Shown one piece after another: positions 5,868 to 6,092 of a stretch of DNA of 6,092 nt. A program made the translations under genes and the position numbers. Below the pieces are notes generated by a model. That model made no database searches and was not told the DNA's origin. It was given only the letters and a program-made list of their open reading frames with translations. Positions within the stretch are counted from its first letter, which is position 1; every line of letters starts with the position of its first letter. The DNA is from an uncultured Lachnospiraceae bacterium (GTDB lineage: Bacteria > Bacillota > Clostridia > Lachnospirales > Lachnospiraceae): NCBI GenBank assembly GCA_947175305.1, contig CAMWMO010000116.1:1-6092 (forward strand), in the 5' to 3' direction.

Positions 5868-6092
5868 ATGAAGAAATTGCTGGTTTACCTGAAAGATTAT
5901 AAAAAGGAAACAGTTTTTGCCCCGCTTTTTAAAATGCTGGAGGCAACCTTTGAGCTGTTTGTGCCTCTGGTCATGGCAGCGGTCATTGACCGGGGAATCA
6001 AAAATGCGGATACATCTTATGTTTTGAAGATGGGCGGGATTTTGGTGGCGCTGGGATTGATCGGACTGGTCTGCTCTATCACGGCGCAGTAT
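5868..6092 (+). CDS. ABC-type exporter (fused permease/ATPase), N-terminal part, cut by window end
   Basis: Seventy-five residues are visible from an ATG and the frame stays open to the window edge. The cytosolic start (MKKLLVYLKDYKKE) is followed by a hydrophobic segment at about 16-40 ending in AAVIDRGI, then a second one at about 52-72. This is the pattern of type I (MsbA/Sav1866-like) exporters, where a short basic N-terminal elbow leads into TM1 and an IDRGI/IDxGI motif opens the first extracellular loop. If so, the complete protein would be about 570-620 residues with a C-terminal nucleotide-binding domain, and often works as a heterodimer with a second such protein encoded next to it. 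None of that lies in the window, so substrate and ATPase domain cannot be confirmed. The Shine-Dalgarno AAGGAG (5848-5853) is 14 bases from the ATG, which is long; an in-frame GTG at 5853 overlaps the Shine-Dalgarno sequence and is a poorer start. Confidence 0.72.
   Translation, partial: MKKLLVYLKDYKKETVFAPLFKMLEATFELFVPLVMAAVIDRGIKNADTSYVLKMGGILVALGLIGLVCSITAQY

Overview
The window reads as chromosomal core genome of a Gram-positive anaerobe of the class Clostridia, most likely a Lachnospiraceae member. The grounds are gene content (a Firmicutes-type ClpC, RadA, a LytR-CpsA-Psr protein), strong AGGAGG/AAGGAG ribosome binding sites, close packing with every gene on the + strand, and the style of the protein sequences. 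The taxonomic call is recognition, not a search result. No mobile element, CRISPR array, rRNA or tRNA gene was seen.

Layout. Positions 2-220 hold the C-terminal end of a GntR-family regulator whose stop codon shares one base with the start of clpC (220-2673), a full-length Hsp100 unfoldase. After 19 bases comes a 136-residue acidic protein of unknown function (2693-3103) behind a perfect AGGAGG. The 86-base gap before radA contains a 13-bp hairpin followed by a T-rich tract, an intrinsic terminator that ends only 7 bases before the radA ribosome binding site. radA (3190-4554) encodes a complete DNA-repair/recombination ATPase. An inverted repeat and a plausible extended -10 promoter lie across the radA stop codon, followed by a membrane-anchored LytR-CpsA-Psr (LCP) protein (4632-5717). 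A 150-base gap with four hairpins then leads into the start of an ABC exporter-like membrane protein, cut by the window end (5868-6092).

How the genes fit together. In Bacillus the classical block is ctsR-mcsA-mcsB-clpC-radA-disA. Here clpC and radA remain neighbours, but the genes directly upstream are not mcsA/mcsB. A GntR-type regulator is translationally coupled to clpC, an unknown small gene sits between clpC and radA, and an LCP gene follows where disA would be expected. The likely theme is protein quality control (ClpC with a ClpP encoded elsewhere) and DNA repair (RadA), under a different regulator from the Bacillus scheme. The LCP and exporter genes look like separate cell-envelope units.

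I do not see a clearly new multi-gene system. The points most worth following up are the GntR-clpC coupling, the conserved-looking unknown protein, the terminator/attenuator in front of radA, and the multi-hairpin leader before the exporter.
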